From an uncultured Prevotellaceae bacterium (GTDB lineage Bacteria; Bacteroidota; Bacteroidia; Bacteroidales; Bacteroidaceae), in contig CAMIYC010000011.1 of NCBI GenBank assembly GCA_946402905.1, forward strand, positions 1-64,000: a DNA stretch of 64,000 nucleotides, in the 5' to 3' direction. The notes beneath the pieces were generated by a model. That model had not been told where the DNA came from and searched no databases. It worked only from the letters and a program-made list of their open reading frames with translations. Shown here in pieces: positions 8,194 to 17,409 of the stretch (positions within the stretch are counted from its first letter, which is position 1; each line of letters starts with the position of its first letter). The translations under genes were made by a program, and so were the position numbers.

Positions 8194-8952
8194 TTATTTC
8201 CAGGCGTCAATGATTCCCTTGAAGTCGCCTGCTTTGAGTGATGCGCCACCGATCAGGCCACCGTCGATGTCGGGCTTGGCGAAAAGCTCCTTGGCATTGC
8301 TCGGTTTGCAGCTGCCACCGTAGAGGATGGTGGTGTCGTTGGCTGTCTCCTCGCCATACTGGGCGGCGATCACGCTGCGGATATAGGCGTGTATCTCTTC
8401 AGCCTGCTCGGCAGTGGCGGTCTTGCCGGTGCCAATGGCCCAGATGGGCTCGTAGGCGATGACGATGTGCTTGAATTCTTCGGCGGTCAGGTTGAAGACG
8501 CTGCCTTCCAGTTCGGCTTTCACCACTTCGTTCTGCTTGTTGGCCTCACGCTCTGCCAGGCTCTCGCCGATGCAGAAGATCACCTCCAGACCGTTTTTGA
8601 GGGCGAGCTGCACTTTCTCCTTCAGGATCTCGGGTGTCTCGGCATAATACTCCCGGCGCTCCGAGTGGCCCAGGATCACATATTTTGCGCCAGTGCTCTT
8701 CACCATCTCTGCCGACACTTCGCCGGTAAAGGCGCCTTTCTCTTTGTCAGCGCAATTCTCGGCTCCGAGTCCGATGATGTCTTGGTCGAGGAACTGTGCG
8801 ATGCTGGCCAGGTGGATGAACGGGGTGCAGATCACCACGCCGCAGTTGGGTTTGTCGGCGGCGAGAGTCTCATTCAGTTCTTTAGCCAGTGCGATGCCTT
8901 CTTGCAGGTTCATGTTCATTTTCCAGTTGCCTGCTACGATTTTTTTTCTCAT
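8194..8952 (-). CDS. tpiA: Triosephosphate isomerase
   Basis: It interconverts dihydroxyacetone phosphate and glyceraldehyde 3-phosphate in glycolysis. The 252-residue product is full length and has AGNWKMN (Lys11), GHSERREYY (His96), [11 protein letters not shown] (catalytic Glu168), and the phosphate-binding YGGSCKP and GGLIGGASL segments. The frame extends upstream to 9039, but that stretch encodes a repeat-derived peptide, so [10 protein letters not shown] at 8952 is the start. It lies within the conserved DUF1599-BT_3928-tpiA-SPOR-folE gene run. Confidence 0.97.
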   Translation of the reverse strand: MRKKIVAGNWKMNMNLQEGIALAKELNETLAADKPNCGVVICTPFIHLASIAQFLDQDIIGLGAENCADKEKGAFTGEVSAEMVKSTGAKYVILGHSERREYYAETPEILKEKVQLALKNGLEVIFCIGESLAEREANKQNEVVKAELEGSVFNLTAEEFKHIVIAYEPIWAIGTGKTATAEQAEEIHAYIRSVIAAQYGEETANDTTILYGGSCKPSNAKELFAKPDIDGGLIGGASLKAGDFKGIIDAWK

Positions 8953-8963
8953 GTTTTTTTTTA

Positions 8964-9192
8964 AGTTTATAAGTTTATAAGTTGATGAGTTGACGAGTTG
9001 ACAAGTTGACGAGTTGACAAGTTGCTTGCCATGCGGCACGTCGCGTCCCTACATTCTTAGGTTGTCAGGTTTTCAGGTTGTTAGGTTGCTACGCTTAGAG
9101 GTATTTAGATGAGATGTGCATGACTTCGGCGTATTCATTGGTCATTTCACCTCATAACCTCTAAACCTCATAACTTTATAACCTTATAACCT
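8964..9192. repeat. Short low-complexity repeats upstream of tpiA
   Basis: The 276-base gap between the BT_3928-type gene and tpiA holds three repeat blocks. At 8964-9024 there is a run of GTTGACGAGTTGACAA-like units with AAGTTTATAAG units. At 9058-9090 there are TTGTCAGG / TTTTCAGG / TTGTTAGG units. At 9148-9192 there are CATAACCTCTAAAC / TAACTTTATAACC units. These look like slippage-derived intergenic repeats. No gene or clear promoter is visible in the gap. Confidence 0.6.
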
Positions 9193-9228
9193 TGAAAACC
9201 AACAAGTGAACTTGAATCTTTTATACAT

Positions 9229-10518
9229 TCAGCTTGATTTTTTTGTTTTTGATTTTGATTTTCTTCTCGTTTCCCATATCCTGTCGGCGAATGTGAGCAG
9301 CAGCAGAGGTAGCACAAACCACAGGAGTATCTCAAGGATTTTTCGAGGGGCCGACTCTTCCGGTTGGTGACCTGCCTCGAGCTGGTCGAGCGGCAAGCCC
9401 ATCTGTGACGGCTCAAAGACGGGCAGGTTGTTGTGGCTCCATTTGCGTACCACCACGCCGTTTTTCAGTAGCACCAGTCCGGGGTTGCTCCTAATGATGG
9501 TCTTGAGCGTGATGGGGTCGGTATGACAGTATTCATACTCGGCGCCGGTCAGGTCGCTCCACCGCGCTATGCCCTCATCGCCACTGGCTGTCAGGCAATA
9601 GAAGCGGTATCCATGGTCCTGACAATATTCGTAGATCTGGTCGATGGTGCCGAAATCGCTGTCGCTGGCTTTCTCCAGCTGGGGGGATATCAGCAGGAAA
9701 GTGTATCCGGGGTCGCTGAGCACGTCCTCGGTGATGTCTTCGCCGTCGTCCACCCGCTCGATGACAAAGTCGTGGATGGGCGGCACGTATCCCTCATCGG
9801 TCATCACGGTCTTGCTGTCGACGAAAGTCCAGGTCGAGTCGGGATAATTCTCCAGCGTGAATTCTTTGCGCTCACCGTTTTTCTCCAGGATGAAGGTGGT
9901 CTCAAACTGCGGGGGCTGCTCGCCATCGGGTATCTCCATACCCTTGCGGATGTCGGCTCCGACGTGATAGGGGCGGAAGTCGAAGAGCGGCAAGTCATAC
10001 AGGCACAGCAGGCTGGTGAATACGATGAAAAGTATCGTGTAGTTGATGACGATCCACTGGTTGGTCTTCGAGATAAACCTCATCATCCTGAGCGGGTTGC
10101 GGCTCACGACCACTGCGGCGGCCAGCAGTACGATGTTCTTGAGCAGCGTCTGGGTGTTGCTCAGGATGAGAGCGTCGCCGAAGCAGCCGCAGTCTTTCAC
10201 AGGATCGGCGATGGCTATCCACAGCGTTACCCCTGTCATCACCACCATGAACGCCAGCGTCAGTCGTGACACCAGCCGGCGGTGGATGGCGAAAAGCAGG
10301 AAGACACCCAGGCAGAACTCCACCGCCGACAGACCCACCGACATGCCCAGCGACATCCAGTCGGGCAGGAGGTGGCTCAGCGACAGGGCCGAGGCGTAGT
10401 CTTGCAGCTTGTATTGTGTGCCCAGGGGGTCTACGGCTTTCACATACCCCGAGAGGATGAAAGTGGCGGCCAGTAGCAGCCGGCACACGTTGACAATGAT
10501 ATGTTTAATGGTGTTCAC
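9229..10518 (-). CDS. BT_3928-family membrane protein (DoxX/MauE-like plus thioredoxin-like)
   Basis: This 429-residue protein starts with about four transmembrane helices in residues 1-145 (RLLLAATFILSGYVKAVDP, LTLAFMVVMTGVTLWIAI) containing the motif DCGCFGD, as in DoxX/MauE-like proteins. Another membrane helix lies near 155-175. A soluble periplasmic region follows (about 200-385) that reads like a thioredoxin fold without a CxxC pair (DPGYTFLLISP, NPGLVLLKNGVVVRKW), then a C-terminal membrane helix (ILLWFVLPLLLLTFA) and a lysine-rich tail. A link to periplasmic redox or thiol chemistry is inferred from the fold only. Its 5' end overlaps the DUF1599 stop by 14 bases, so the two are co-transcribed. 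Confidence 0.8.
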   Translation of the reverse strand: MNTIKHIIVNVCRLLLAATFILSGYVKAVDPLGTQYKLQDYASALSLSHLLPDWMSLGMSVGLSAVEFCLGVFLLFAIHRRLVSRLTLAFMVVMTGVTLWIAIADPVKDCGCFGDALILSNTQTLLKNIVLLAAAVVVSRNPLRMMRFISKTNQWIVINYTILFIVFTSLLCLYDLPLFDFRPYHVGADIRKGMEIPDGEQPPQFETTFILEKNGERKEFTLENYPDSTWTFVDSKTVMTDEGYVPPIHDFVIERVDDGEDITEDVLSDPGYTFLLISPQLEKASDSDFGTIDQIYEYCQDHGYRFYCLTASGDEGIARWSDLTGAEYEYCHTDPITLKTIIRSNPGLVLLKNGVVVRKWSHNNLPVFEPSQMGLPLDQLEAGHQPEESAPRKILEILLWFVLPLLLLTFADRIWETRRKSKSKTKKSS

Positions 10519-11059
10519 TGAGCTTGATGAGGGCGAAGAGCGCGTAATTGATAATGTCCATGTAGTTGGAGTCCACTCCTTCGGATACGGTGGTCTGGCC
10601 GTCGTTGTCTTCTATCTCCTTGATGCGTTGGAGCTTGGTCAGTATGAAGTCGGTATAGCTGCTCACACGCATCGAGCGCCATGCCTCGTCGTAGTCGTGG
10701 TTCTTGCGCAGCATCAGCTGCAGGGTCTCCTCGGCGAAGCGGTCGTAGAGCTCCAAGGCGCGATGACAGTCCATGTCGGTCTGGTCGGCGAAGCCCTGGC
10801 TGAGCTGGATGAGGCCTACGATGCCGTAATTGATGATGGCGCAAAACTCTGGGCGGATGCCTTCGCCCACCCACGACACCTGCTTGGTCTCAAGCGAACG
10901 GATGCGCTTGGCTTTGATGTAGAGCTGGTCGGTCAGAGACGAGGGACGCAGGATGCGCCAAGAGGCGCCATAGTCTTTGAGCTTGCTCTCGAATATCTCT
11001 CTGCATTCCGCCAGGGCAGCCCGGCTTTGTGCTTCCGTATTTGGATTTTCTGTCTTCAT
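10505..11059 (-). CDS. DUF1599 (nucleotide-modification-associated) protein
   Basis: The 184-residue protein is built from two repeats of one helical unit: ESKLKDYGASWRILRPSSLT...KRIRSLE...INYGIVGLIQL and MLRKNHDYDEAWRSMRVSSYT...QRIKEIE...INYALFALIKL. The K.YG..W..(M/L)R..S..T pattern is typical of DUF1599, which has been linked by comparative genomics to modified-nucleotide metabolism; biochemical function is not known to me. The start is taken at 11059 because residues before it lack family similarity and a promoter lies just upstream. It heads the run with BT_3928-type, tpiA, SPOR and folE genes. Confidence 0.82.
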   Translation of the reverse strand: MKTENPNTEAQSRAALAECREIFESKLKDYGASWRILRPSSLTDQLYIKAKRIRSLETKQVSWVGEGIRPEFCAIINYGIVGLIQLSQGFADQTDMDCHRALELYDRFAEETLQLMLRKNHDYDEAWRSMRVSSYTDFILTKLQRIKEIEDNDGQTTVSEGVDSNYMDIINYALFALIKLSEHH

Positions 11060-11110
11060 TGTCAGCACTTTTTGCGGCATGGTGCCAGCACCCCTGCCTG
11101 TAATTGCGTG

Positions 11111-11142
11111 CAAAAGTAGTGAATTTTGCCGAAATGTGCAAG
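11111..11142 (-). promoter_or_regulatory. Bacteroidetes-type promoter for the DUF1599-folE run
   Basis: On the minus strand the -7 box TACTTTTG (11111-11118) is preceded 20 bases upstream by CTTG (11139-11142), close to the -33 TTTG. It is 51 bases before the start at 11059 and is divergent from the CCA-enzyme promoter. Confidence 0.6.
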
Positions 11143-11232
11143 ATTCATTTATTAATATGTGTTATAAGATGCCATACACGCTAAAATTTGAAGTTTTGCG
11201 ACCACAGCCTGTGAAAATACGAACTTTTTGCT

Positions 11233-11240
11233 TAATTTTG
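11233..11240 (+). promoter_or_regulatory. -7 promoter box for the CCA-adding enzyme
   Basis: TAATTTTG matches TAnnTTTG exactly and ends 20 bases before the start at 11261. The -33 position reads TGTG (11210-11213), a weak match at 19 bases spacing. Confidence 0.5.
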
Positions 11241-11260
11241 CACCCTAAAAAAGGTATTTC

Positions 11261-12694
11261 ATGAAACTCTATTCGGATGCCGAACTGGCACAGATCATCG
11301 ATAAAAGTATTTTCAGGCAGATATCAGAGACCGCCGACGCGATGGGGGTCGACTGCTACGTCGTGGGAGGATACGTGAGGGATATATTCCTGGAACGCCC
11401 CTCGCAGGATATTGATGTGGTGGTCGTGGGCAGTGGCATCGAGGTGGCCACGGCCCTCAAGCAGCGGCTTGGCCGAAAGGCTCACCTGTCGGTGTTCCGC
11501 AATTTCGGCACGGCGCAGGTGAAATATGGTTCCACCGAGGTGGAGTTTGTCGGTGCAAGGCGTGAGAGCTACCACCGCGAGAGCCGCAAGCCCGTGGTAG
11601 AGGACGGCACGCTCGAGGATGACCAAAACCGCCGCGACTTCACCATCAATGCCATGGCGATATGCCTCAACAGCGACAGGTTTGGCGAGCTCGTCGACCC
11701 TTTCGACGGTATCGGTGATTTGCTCGATGGATACATACGCACTCCGCTCGACCCGGATATCACATTCTCCGACGACCCGCTCCGTATGATGAGGTGTGTG
11801 AGATTTGCCACTCAGCTCAATTTCCGTATCGACGACGAGACGTTTGATGCTCTCGGTCGCAATGCGGAGCGCATACGCATCATCAGTCAGGAGCGTATCG
11901 CCGACGAACTCAACAAGATCATCCTGGCCAAGGCACCAAGCTATGGGTTCGTCGAACTGCAGCGCTGCGGGCTCCTCTCTTTGGTCATGCCTGAGTTGCA
12001 GGCTCTTGACATCGTCGAGACACGTAATGGAAAAGCCCACAAAAACAATTTCTACCACACGCTCGAGGTGCTTGACAATGTGGCCAAAAAATCCGACAAT
12101 CTGTGGCTACGCTGGGCCGCTTTGCTCCATGATATCGGCAAGCCCAAAAGCAAGCGGTGGGATCCTCTCGCCGGATGGACGTTTCACAATCATAATCTTA
12201 TCGGGGCAAATATGGTGCCGGAGATGTTCAGACGCATGAAATTGCCGATGGATGCGAAGATGAAATATGTGCAGAAGCTCGTCGACCTGCACATGCGTCC
12301 TATTGTGATCGCTGATGAGGAGGTGACCGACAGTGCTGTCAGGCGGCTATTGAGCGATGCCGGAGACGACATCGACGACCTGATGATGCTCTGCGAGGCC
12401 GACATCACCAGCAAAAACCAGGTGAGGAAGAAACATTTTCTCGAGAATTTCCGCATCGTCAGGGAGAAAATCACCGACCTCAAGGAGAAAGACTACAAAC
12501 GTCTCTTCCAGCCCTGTGTCGACGGGCGCGAGATCATGGAGATGTTTCATCTAAAGCAGGGTAGGGAAGTGGGTATCCTCAAGTCATATATCAAGGAAGC
12601 CGTGCTCGACAATCAAGTCGAGAATGAGCCCGAGGCCCTGCGTCGGTTGCTCATCAGCAAATATGATGAGATGAAAGCCTCCGGCATCGTATGA
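11261..12694 (+). CDS. CCA tRNA nucleotidyltransferase with HD domain
   Basis: This 477-residue class II nucleotidyltransferase adds or repairs the 3' CCA of tRNAs, which matters here because the nearby tRNA-Pro lacks an encoded CCA. Residues 30-60 hold VGGYVRDIFLERPSQDIDVVVVG, with GGxVRD and catalytic Asp50/Asp52. LEDDQNRRDFTINAMA and DDPLRMMRCVRFATQL are the nucleotide-recognition and head/neck motifs. An HD phosphohydrolase domain starts near residue 265 (LLHDIGKPKSK, with FHNHNLIGA after it). Poly(A) polymerase is a related alternative, but the usual annotation for this Bacteroidetes form is CCA-adding enzyme. It has its own promoter and is monocistronic. Confidence 0.9.
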   Translation: MKLYSDAELAQIIDKSIFRQISETADAMGVDCYVVGGYVRDIFLERPSQDIDVVVVGSGIEVATALKQRLGRKAHLSVFRNFGTAQVKYGSTEVEFVGARRESYHRESRKPVVEDGTLEDDQNRRDFTINAMAICLNSDRFGELVDPFDGIGDLLDGYIRTPLDPDITFSDDPLRMMRCVRFATQLNFRIDDETFDALGRNAERIRIISQERIADELNKIILAKAPSYGFVELQRCGLLSLVMPELQALDIVETRNGKAHKNNFYHTLEVLDNVAKKSDNLWLRWAALLHDIGKPKSKRWDPLAGWTFHNHNLIGANMVPEMFRRMKLPMDAKMKYVQKLVDLHMRPIVIADEEVTDSAVRRLLSDAGDDIDDLMMLCEADITSKNQVRKKHFLENFRIVREKITDLKEKDYKRLFQPCVDGREIMEMFHLKQGREVGILKSYIKEAVLDNQVENEPEALRRLLISKYDEMKASGIV

Positions 12695-12796
12695 GACGAG
12701 TTGGATCCATACGTTAAACTTTCATGTTTTCACAATGCAACAAATAATAAAAGTTAAATATTCTGTTCAAATAGACATTTATTAATGATTTGATGT

Positions 12797-12804
12797 TAAC
12801 TTTG
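12797..12804 (+). promoter_or_regulatory. -7 promoter box of the RND efflux operon
   Basis: TAACTTTG fits TAnnTTTG and is 66 bases before the adaptor-gene start. No convincing -33 element is visible. The AT-rich leader around it shows no palindromic operator. Confidence 0.5.
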
Positions 12805-12870
12805 CAAGTCGAAAACTTTAACAGGCTCTTTGAGTTTTCTCCTTAAGGTAAATTTTATTCTTATTACAAT

Positions 12871-14115
12871 ATGAAAAGAAACAAATTCTTAATGTTTGTA
12901 GCAGCTGTCTCCTGCCTGGTCGCATGCGGCGGAGGTGGCAAGGGTGGTATGAACTTTGGCGACAATGAGTATCCTATCGCTACGGTGGGTACCTCCACAG
13001 CCGAGATGCTTACTACGTATCCAGCGACTATCAAGGGTATGCAAGACGTGGAGATACGGCCCAAGGTGGCTGGTTTCCTTACCCGGGTCAATGTGCATGA
13101 AGGTCAGTCGGTGGCGGCAGGACAGACGCTGTTTGTGATCGACAATGAGACCTATCAGGCCGCCGTCAGACAGGCACAGGCTGCCGTCAACCAGTGCAAG
13201 GCTACCATTGCCACTACCGAGGCAGCTATGGCTACTGCCAAACTGCAGTATGACAACAGCCAGCAGCTGCACGCCAACGGCGTGATAGGCGACTTCGAAC
13301 TGCAGGCTGCTAAAAATTCTTACAATAGTGCTCAGGCACAGGTCAACCAGGCCAAGGCCGCACTCGGACAGGCCGAGGCCGGACTGGCTTCGGCGCGTGA
13401 GACACTCAGCTTCTGCTATGTCAAGAGTCCGGCCAGTGGGGTTGTGGGCAGCTTGCCTTATAAAGTAGGTGCGCTGGTCAGCTCGCAGAGCACACCGGCC
13501 CTCACCACCGTGTCCAACATCAGTGCCATGGAGGTCTATTTCTCCATGACAGAGAAGGATATCCTCCAGATGACCAAAAACGCCGGCGGGCTCAACGCTG
13601 CTGTCAGCGCCTATCCCTCTCTGAGGCTTAAACTCGCCGACGGCTCCATCTATCCCCATGAGGGCAAGGTGGTGAAGGTGAGCGGCGTCATCGACCCGGC
13701 CTCCGGCACGGTGTCTATGATCGCACGGTTCCCCAACCCCGAGCGCCTGCTCAAGAGCGGTGGCTCTGGTTCAGTTGTCGTGCAGCGTGACAACAACTCG
13801 GCCATCGTCATCCCGCAGTCGTGTGTGATGTCTGTGCAGGACAAGAAATTCGTCTATGTCATGGGAGCCGACAAGAAAGTGAAGTATACAGAGATCACCG
13901 TCGACCCGCAAAATGATGGCAACAACTACATCGTGACCAGCGGACTCAAGCTCGGCGACAAGTATGTCACCAACGGACTCTCCAAGTTGAGCGATGGCAT
14001 GGAGATCGTGCCCATCACACCAGAGCAGTATCAGAAGAAAATCGACGAGTCGAGCAAACTGGGCACCGATGGTTCTGCCAAAGGTTTCGTCGATGCCATG
14101 ACTGGAAAGAAATAA
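12871..14115 (+). CDS. RND efflux periplasmic adaptor (MexA/AcrA-like) lipoprotein
   Basis: The 414-residue membrane-fusion protein bridges the inner-membrane pump and the outer-membrane channel. It has a lipoprotein signal (SCLVAC, Cys19), then YPATIKGMQDVEIRPKVAGFLTRVNVHEGQSVAAGQTLF, the first half of the lipoyl/barrel-sandwich domain. A coiled-coil hairpin (about 95-175, rich in Ala and Gln: AQAAVNQCKATIATTEAAMA, QVNQAKAALGQAEAGL) follows, then the second lipoyl half (FCYVKSPASGVVGSLPYKVGALVS) and beta-barrel and membrane-proximal domains. It is the first gene of a three-gene operon with the pump 35 bases downstream. Substrate cannot be told from sequence. Confidence 0.94.
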   Translation: MKRNKFLMFVAAVSCLVACGGGGKGGMNFGDNEYPIATVGTSTAEMLTTYPATIKGMQDVEIRPKVAGFLTRVNVHEGQSVAAGQTLFVIDNETYQAAVRQAQAAVNQCKATIATTEAAMATAKLQYDNSQQLHANGVIGDFELQAAKNSYNSAQAQVNQAKAALGQAEAGLASARETLSFCYVKSPASGVVGSLPYKVGALVSSQSTPALTTVSNISAMEVYFSMTEKDILQMTKNAGGLNAAVSAYPSLRLKLADGSIYPHEGKVVKVSGVIDPASGTVSMIARFPNPERLLKSGGSGSVVVQRDNNSAIVIPQSCVMSVQDKKFVYVMGADKKVKYTEITVDPQNDGNNYIVTSGLKLGDKYVTNGLSKLSDGMEIVPITPEQYQKKIDESSKLGTDGSAKGFVDAMTGKK

Positions 14116-14150
14116 ACCACACCGACTTCTCTTAACTCATAAGGATCAAT

Positions 14151-17100
14151 ATGACATTTACAACATTCATAAAGCGCCCGGTGCTCTCTACGGTGATCTC
14201 CATCGTCATCGTACTACTGGGCTTCATCGGGCTGGCTACGCTCCCCATCGAGCAGTATCCCGACATCGCACCGCCTACCGTCGTGGTCTTCACCAGCTAT
14301 CCTGGTGCCGACGCCGAGACGGTGAAAAACTCCGTGCTCGTGCCGCTCGAGGAGAGTATCAACGGTGTTGAAGGCATGGACTATATCAGCTCGTCGGCTT
14401 CCAGCGGGTCGGCAAGCCTTTCCATCTTGTTCCGTCAGGGCATGAACCCTGACATGTGTGCCGTCAATGTGCAGAACCGCGTGCAGCAGGCACAGGCATT
14501 GCTGCCTGCCGAGGTCACACAGATCGGCGTGACTGTCATGAAGCGTCAGACATCGCAGGTGATGATGTTCACGCTCACCAGCGACGGACGCTATGACGAC
14601 GAATTCCTCACCAACTACAACAATATCAACATCGTGCCGGCCATCAAGCGTATTGAGGGCGTAGGCGATGTGCAGTCGCCGGGTGTGAAGACCTACTCTA
14701 TGCGCATCTGGCTCGACCCCGAGGTGATGAAGCAGCATGGACTCATGCCCAGCGACATCACTGCGGTGCTCGCCGAGCAGAACATCGAGGCGGCTCCTGG
14801 TACCTTCGGCGAGCGGTCTGACGTGGCTTATGAGTACGCCATGCGCTACACCGGACGACTCAAGAGCGAGGAGGAGTTTGGCAATATCATCATCTCAAGC
14901 GATGCCAGTGGCAACACATTAAAATTGAAAGATGTGGCCAAGGTGGAGCTGGGCGGACTCCAGTATTCCGTGTCGATGAAAAACAACAACGTTGCATCAG
15001 TCATGGGTATGGTGCAGCAGATAGCAGGCTCCAATGCCAACGAGATAGCCAAGAACGTGAAGAAAGAGCTGGAAGAACAGGCCAAGCTCTTCCCGCCGGG
15101 CATGAAGTATAAGATCAACTACGACGTCACCGAGTTCCTCTATGCCAGTATCGAAGAGGTGGTGTTCACCCTGATTATGACGCTGATACTCGTGTTTATC
15201 GTCGTATATGTGTTCTTGCAGGACTTCCGCTCCACCCTCATCCCGATGATTGCCGTGCCGGTGTCGCTCATTGGTACGTTCTTCTTCCTCAAGGTCTTCG
15301 GATTCTCCATCAACCTGCTCACACTCTCGGCTTTGCTCCTCGCCATTGCTATCGTGGTCGACGATGCTATTGTGGTGGTCGAGGCCGTGCATGCTAAGCT
15401 CGACCAGGGATACAAGAGTTCGCTCACAGCAGCTATCGACGCCATGAACGAAATCTCTGGAGCCATCATCTCCATCACCCTGGTCATGGCGTCGGTGTTC
15501 ATCCCCGTGTCGTTCATCGGCGGCACTTCGGGTACGTTCTACCGTGAGTTCGGTGTCACCATGGCGGTGTCTATCTTCATCTCCGCGCTCAATGCCTTGA
15601 CCCTCTCGCCAGCCCTCTGTGCCATGTTCCTCAAACCTCATGACAAGGATGGCAAACCGGTGAAGATGTCGCGCATCGATCGCTTCCACGCCGCCTTCAA
15701 CACGTCTTACGACAAAATCCTGGGCAAGTATAAGAAACAGATGGAGCGGCTCGTACGCAAACCCATCGTCATCGGCGTCGCCGTCGTCGTGGGCATCGTG
15801 GCTCTGGTCGTCACCATGAGTACCACTAAGACAGGTCTGGTGCCCGACGAAGACACTGGCACGCTCTTCTGCACCGTGTCCATGCCGCCGGCCACCTCTG
15901 TGGCCCGCACGCGACAGGTCATCAATCAGGTCGACTCCATCCTGGCTGCCAACCCGGCCATTCTCAACCGCGAGCAGATACAGGGCTATAACTTCATCGC
16001 CGGTGCTGGTAGCGACCAGGCTACGTTTATCATTAAGCTTAAGCCTTTTGGCGAGCGTCAGAAGGGCTTCTGGTGGAAACTCTCCGGACTGTGGCAGGGC
16101 GACGGTATCTACCGATTCCTCGTCAATCCCTACGACGCCATGTCGGTGCTGGGTATGATCTACAAGCAGACGGCCAACATCAAGGACGCCCAGATCCTGG
16201 CTTTCGCACCACCTATGATCCCTGGCTTCTCGGCCAACAGTGGTGTGTCGCTCGTCATGCAAGACCGTACAGGTGGCGACCTCAACCAGTTCTTCGGCGT
16301 CGTCAAGGACTATCTGGCTGAACTCAACAAGCGCCCCGAGATACAGACGGCGCAGACCTCCTACAACCCCAACTATCCACAGTATATGATACACATGGAC
16401 GTGGCCAAGTGTAAGCAGGCCGGTATCTCACCCCAGACGGTGCTCTATACACTGCAGGGATACTACGGCGGGCTCTACGCGTCCAACTTCAATGCCTACG
16501 GCAAACTATACCGCGTGATGGTGCAGGCCGACCCCTCTGCTCGTATGACACCCGAGAGCCTCGCAAGTGTCTATGTGCGCACTCCGTCGGGCATGGCACC
16601 CGTCAACGAGTTCTGCAAGCTCGAGCGCGTCTACGGACCGTCTAATATCAACCGCTTCAACCTCTTCACCGCCATCAACGTCACGGCCACCGTGGCCGAC
16701 GGCTATTCCACCGGCGAGGCCATCAAGGCGGTGCAGGAAGTGGCTGAGGAGCATCTGCCCACTGGCTACACCTACGACTATTCCGGTCTTACACGACAGG
16801 AGGCTCAGTCGAGCAACTCCACGGCGCTCATCTTCGTGCTCTGTATCGTGTTTATCTACCTCATCCTCTCCGCACAGTATGAGAGCTATGTGCTGCCGTT
16901 GGCAGTGATCCTCTCTGTGCCGTTCGGACTGGCTGGCGCATTCCTTTTCACGATGCTTTTCGGACACTCCAACGACATCTATATGCAGATCTCGCTCATC
17001 ATGTTGATCGGACTGCTTGCCAAGAACGCAATCCTCATCGTGCAGTTCGCACTGGAGCGCCGACAGACAGGTATGGCCATATCTTGGTCGGCAGTGTTGG

Positions 17101-17405
17101 GAGCAGCAGCACGTCTGCGTCCTATCCTCATGACCTCGCTCGCCATGATCATCGGTCTGCTGCCCATGATGTTCGCATCGGGCGTAGGCAAGAATGGCAA
17201 CCAGACACTGGGAGCCGCAGCCATCGGTGGTATGCTCATCGGTACGTTGCTGCAGATCCTCGTCGTGCCCACGCTCTTTGTGATCTTCCAGTCGTTACAA
17301 GAGAAGTTCAAGCCCATCGTGTTCGAGGATGACGTCAACGAGGATGTGGCGTCGGAACTCAAGCAGTATGTGCATCATCCGTCAACCTACAAAGTGGAGG
17401 AATAA
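14151..17405 (+). CDS. RND efflux pump, HAE-1 family (AcrB/MexB-like)
   Basis: The 1084-residue inner-membrane pump is full length and uses the proton gradient to export hydrophobic compounds, probably drugs or bile acids. TM1 is near residues 10-30, followed by the first porter loop, TM2-6 with the proton-relay pair in AIVVDDAIVVVEAV (about 402-405), then the second porter loop and TM7-12 with the relay Lys in GLLAKNAILIVQFALERR (about 957). QNRVQQAQALLPAEV and GVGDVQSPG are typical porter motifs. The C-terminal tail (EDDVNEDVASEL) is acidic. It sits between the adaptor and the outer-membrane channel genes, so the operon can encode a full tripartite pump. No regulator gene is next to it. Confidence 0.96.
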   Translation: MTFTTFIKRPVLSTVISIVIVLLGFIGLATLPIEQYPDIAPPTVVVFTSYPGADAETVKNSVLVPLEESINGVEGMDYISSSASSGSASLSILFRQGMNPDMCAVNVQNRVQQAQALLPAEVTQIGVTVMKRQTSQVMMFTLTSDGRYDDEFLTNYNNINIVPAIKRIEGVGDVQSPGVKTYSMRIWLDPEVMKQHGLMPSDITAVLAEQNIEAAPGTFGERSDVAYEYAMRYTGRLKSEEEFGNIIISSDASGNTLKLKDVAKVELGGLQYSVSMKNNNVASVMGMVQQIAGSNANEIAKNVKKELEEQAKLFPPGMKYKINYDVTEFLYASIEEVVFTLIMTLILVFIVVYVFLQDFRSTLIPMIAVPVSLIGTFFFLKVFGFSINLLTLSALLLAIAIVVDDAIVVVEAVHAKLDQGYKSSLTAAIDAMNEISGAIISITLVMASVFIPVSFIGGTSGTFYREFGVTMAVSIFISALNALTLSPALCAMFLKPHDKDGKPVKMSRIDRFHAAFNTSYDKILGKYKKQMERLVRKPIVIGVAVVVGIVALVVTMSTTKTGLVPDEDTGTLFCTVSMPPATSVARTRQVINQVDSILAANPAILNREQIQGYNFIAGAGSDQATFIIKLKPFGERQKGFWWKLSGLWQGDGIYRFLVNPYDAMSVLGMIYKQTANIKDAQILAFAPPMIPGFSANSGVSLVMQDRTGGDLNQFFGVVKDYLAELNKRPEIQTAQTSYNPNYPQYMIHMDVAKCKQAGISPQTVLYTLQGYYGGLYASNFNAYGKLYRVMVQADPSARMTPESLASVYVRTPSGMAPVNEFCKLERVYGPSNINRFNLFTAINVTATVADGYSTGEAIKAVQEVAEEHLPTGYTYDYSGLTRQEAQSSNSTALIFVLCIVFIYLILSAQYESYVLPLAVILSVPFGLAGAFLFTMLFGHSNDIYMQISLIMLIGLLAKNAILIVQFALERRQTGMAISWSAVLGAAARLRPILMTSLAMIIGLLPMMFASGVGKNGNQTLGAAAIGGMLIGTLLQILVVPTLFVIFQSLQEKFKPIVFEDDVNEDVASELKQYVHHPSTYKVEE

Positions 17406-17409
17406 GATT

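Noticed and set aside
9523..10269. Plus-strand frame within the BT_3928-type gene
   Set aside because: The minus strand has membrane helices, DCGCFGD and a 14-base overlap with DUF1599; the plus frame is its shadow.
14997..16394. 465-residue minus-strand frame opposite the RND pump
   Set aside because: It is His/Asp/Glu-rich in the way antisense frames of GC-rich membrane genes are, with no domain and no promoter.
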